Under the pieces are notes generated by a model, which made no database searches, was not told the DNA's origin, and saw only the letters and a program-made list of their open reading frames with translations. From NCBI RefSeq assembly GCF_947387555.1, contig NZ_CANDNZ010000006.1, positions 217,482-281,481 of the forward strand: a stretch of DNA of 64,000 bases. Reading direction: 5' to 3'. This DNA is from Thalassomonas sp. RHCl1 (GTDB lineage: Bacteria; Pseudomonadota; Gammaproteobacteria; Enterobacterales; Alteromonadaceae). Each line of letters starts with the position of its first letter. Position 1 is the first letter of the stretch. The position numbers and the translations under genes were made by a program. This document shows positions 62,200-64,000 of the stretch, in pieces.

Positions 62200-64000
62200 T
62201 TAGCGGGCGATGCTTTGCAACACTTCAATATCCACCAGGTTGGTGACGATAGCTTTCAGCTCCGCCAAGCCTGTACTCTCGATTAAGCGTCCCTGTTCAT
62301 CGACACCGATATAACCTTGCTCTTTCATGGCGTTGATCAGGGTGCCCTGGGCTTTTTTATCGATAAATTCCGGGGCATTGATATTGCTGAGCACCGACAG
62401 GCGTTTGGCAATGGCGACGACTTTTTCTTCCAGTTCACCTTTGCCTACCGGCGCCAAACGGCACACCAGGGAAGTGATGATGGCAAACCTTTGCAGGGTT
62501 TCATCGACACATTCGCCCATTAACCGCACCTTGGTACGCAACTGGGTGTCATCGGTGAGGGACCAGAAACCGGCCTTGCTCTGTTTGGCAATGTCTTGCC
62601 GGCCAAGGAAAGCTAACACCTGCTCAACCTGCTGAGCCACCGTTTGCTCATCCTGCCATAAAAACAGATCGCTTTTGCTCAGGGCAATGATTTTCTGGAT
62701 TTGTTCAACCAGCTCATTGTGATTGATTTTCGGGGTAAATTCCAGGATGCGACATACCAGGGAAGGCAAGGCATAGGTATGCAAGATGTTATTGCGGTAA
62801 TAACGCATCTCCAATACGGAAGAGCCGGTCAGGGAAACAATGGCGCCGAAGCTGTCTTCGCTGACGGTGACCTTGCCCAACTTGATCACATGGGCCAGTA
62901 ACTCGCGGCCGTTTTCTTCCGGCACCGTCAGCAAGTCGCTGTAGGGCGCCTGGCGCTGCATATCCAGGAAGAAGTCGAGCTGGGCTTCCAGTTGTGCCTT
63001 GGACAGGGCTTTGTTTTCCGATGACTGTAAAATCAGCGCCGTCAGGGCAACACCGTTTAAGGCGGCAGAGCGGTTGACCGAGGTCATCACCTGGTTGGCC
63101 AGCACATTGACACTGGGGGTTAACCAGCTGGGTTTTTGCGGGTCGATAGGGTCGATGGCGGCTTTCCAGTCGGGCACCTGCTGGTTCAGGAACTGGTTGA
63201 TATTCATCGGCTGGCCGAAATTGACATAACCTTTACCGTAATTGCGCAGGTTTTTGATCGCCTTCAGTACGCCGAAGATGGACTCTTTTTTCTTCTGGCT
63301 GCCGCTTAATTCCTTGTGATAAGTACCCACTTCCATCACATGCTCATAACCTATGTAGACAGGCACCAGGGTTAACGGCCTGTCTATGCCCCTGAGCAGG
63401 CTTTGGATGGTCATGGCCAGCATGCCGGTTTTCGGCGCCAGCAAACGGCCGGTGCGGCTGCGGCCGCCTTCGGAGTAATATTTGACCGAATAACCGCGTT
63501 CAAACAATAAACCCAGGTATTCGCGGAAGATGGTCGAATAAAGGCGGTTGCCGCGGAAGCTGCGGCGAATGAAAAATGCCCCGGCTTTGCGGAAAATCGG
63601 TCCGGCGGGCCAGAAATTCAGGTTAATGCCGGCGGCGATACGCGGCGTGACCAGGCCTTCATGGTAGATAACATAGGTAAGCAACAGGTAATCCATATGG
63701 CTGCGGTGGCAGGGCACATAAATGATCTCATGGCCGTCCTGGGCAAGTTCGCGCAAGACTTTGGCATTTTTGACTTCGATGCCGTCATAGAGGCGGTTCC
63801 ATAACCAGCTGAGCATGCGTTCGCCGAAACGTATCATGGAATCGCGGTAATCACCGGCAATTTCATCCATGATCGCCAGTGCCTGTTTTTTCACTTTCGC
63901 TTCATCAAGCCCTTTATTTTTCACCTCGTCGGCGATCAGCCGCTTGATGGACGGGTTGGCAAACAGGGCGGTAAACATCTGCTGCCTGTGCATCAGGCGC
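62200..64000 (-). CDS. plsB: Glycerol-3-phosphate acyltransferase PlsB, C-terminal part (5' end outside window)
   Basis: About 600 residues are visible and the frame remains open to the window edge; full PlsB is about 800 residues. Acyltransferase motifs: HRSHMDYLLLTYVIY (block I, HX4D), RRSFRGNRLYSTIFREYL, YYSEGGRSRTGRLL (block III) and LVPVYIGYEHVME (block IV). It makes lysophosphatidic acid from glycerol-3-phosphate at the inner membrane, the first step of phospholipid synthesis. Convergent with ubiC-ubiA; E. coli also has plsB next to ubiCA. Confidence 0.96.
   Translation of the reverse strand, partial: RLMHRQQMFTALFANPSIKRLIADEVKNKGLDEAKVKKQALAIMDEIAGDYRDSMIRFGERMLSWLWNRLYDGIEVKNAKVLRELAQDGHEIIYVPCHRSHMDYLLLTYVIYHEGLVTPRIAAGINLNFWPAGPIFRKAGAFFIRRSFRGNRLYSTIFREYLGLLFERGYSVKYYSEGGRSRTGRLLAPKTGMLAMTIQSLLRGIDRPLTLVPVYIGYEHVMEVGTYHKELSGSQKKKESIFGVLKAIKNLRNYGKGYVNFGQPMNINQFLNQQVPDWKAAIDPIDPQKPSWLTPSVNVLANQVMTSVNRSAALNGVALTALILQSSENKALSKAQLEAQLDFFLDMQRQAPYSDLLTVPEENGRELLAHVIKLGKVTVSEDSFGAIVSLTGSSVLEMRYYRNNILHTYALPSLVCRILEFTPKINHNELVEQIQKIIALSKSDLFLWQDEQTVAQQVEQVLAFLGRQDIAKQSKAGFWSLTDDTQLRTKVRLMGECVDETLQRFAIITSLVCRLAPVGKGELEEKVVAIAKRLSVLSNINAPEFIDKKAQGTLINAMKEQGYIGVDEQGRLIESTGLAELKAIVTNLVDIEVLQSIAR

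Overview
The window reads as chromosomal DNA of a marine gammaproteobacterium of the Alteromonadales, most like Colwelliaceae/Thalassomonas. This is inferred from gene content and protein flavour, not from a database search. Housekeeping blocks keep the E. coli-type order: ubiE-ubiJ-ubiB; gmk-rpoZ-spoT-trmH-recG with a ridA inserted; greB-tex; coaBC/radC-rpmB-rpmG-mutM-coaD near waaA; kbl-tdh; glpE-glpG; ubiC-ubiA next to plsB. No rRNA, tRNA, CRISPR array, insertion sequence or prophage was recognised.

Layout. 1-4425: the 3' end of ilvA, then a small double-glycine-leader peptide gene facing an operon for a C39-peptidase ABC exporter and its HlyD-type membrane fusion protein. This looks like an uncharacterised secreted-peptide system. 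4727-11065: an exported M18 aminopeptidase, a LysE-type exporter, a membrane-anchored XRE regulator, ubiK, rep helicase and a RimJ-like acetyltransferase. 11110-14216: ubiE-ubiJ-ubiB. 14411-22487: three paralogous secreted subtilisin-like proteases in tandem, each with its own terminator, different C-terminal modules, and a shared upstream DNA element. 22971-29560: the stringent-response/RNA block from recG to gmk.

29752-36333 is the most accessory-looking stretch. It holds a lipoprotein alkaline phosphatase behind four phased Pho-box half-sites, a tandem pair of exported eight-cysteine proteins of unknown family, a solitary SymE-like toxin, a zinc-ribbon gene broken by one in-frame stop, and a lipoprotein with an EF-hand-like loop. 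36416-44775: aspartate aminotransferase, a DUF445 membrane protein, greB, tex, a Fur-box-controlled short transcript ending in a strong terminator (a candidate RyhB-like sRNA, possibly also coding), a small zinc-ribbon membrane protein, pepD and slmA. 44901-55131: coaBC/radC, then a PilZ-ParA-ribbon-helix-helix cassette inserted before rpmB-rpmG, mutM, coaD, a TetR regulator and LPS core genes (kdkA, a GT9 glycosyltransferase, waaA). 55269-64000: an exported hydrolase-like protein, kbl-tdh-glpE-glpG, a periplasmic FliL-like protein, ubiC-ubiA, and the C-terminal part of plsB running off the end.

Together the genes describe a copiotroph that secretes proteases, a peptidase and a phosphatase, senses phosphate (Pho box) and iron (Fur box), and makes ubiquinone (ubiK, ubiE, ubiJ, ubiB, ubiC and ubiA all lie in this window). 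The strongest candidates for undescribed biology are the double-glycine peptide with its exporter, the eight-cysteine tandem pair, the Fur-controlled short RNA, the PilZ-ParA-RHH cassette, and the element shared by the three protease promoters.
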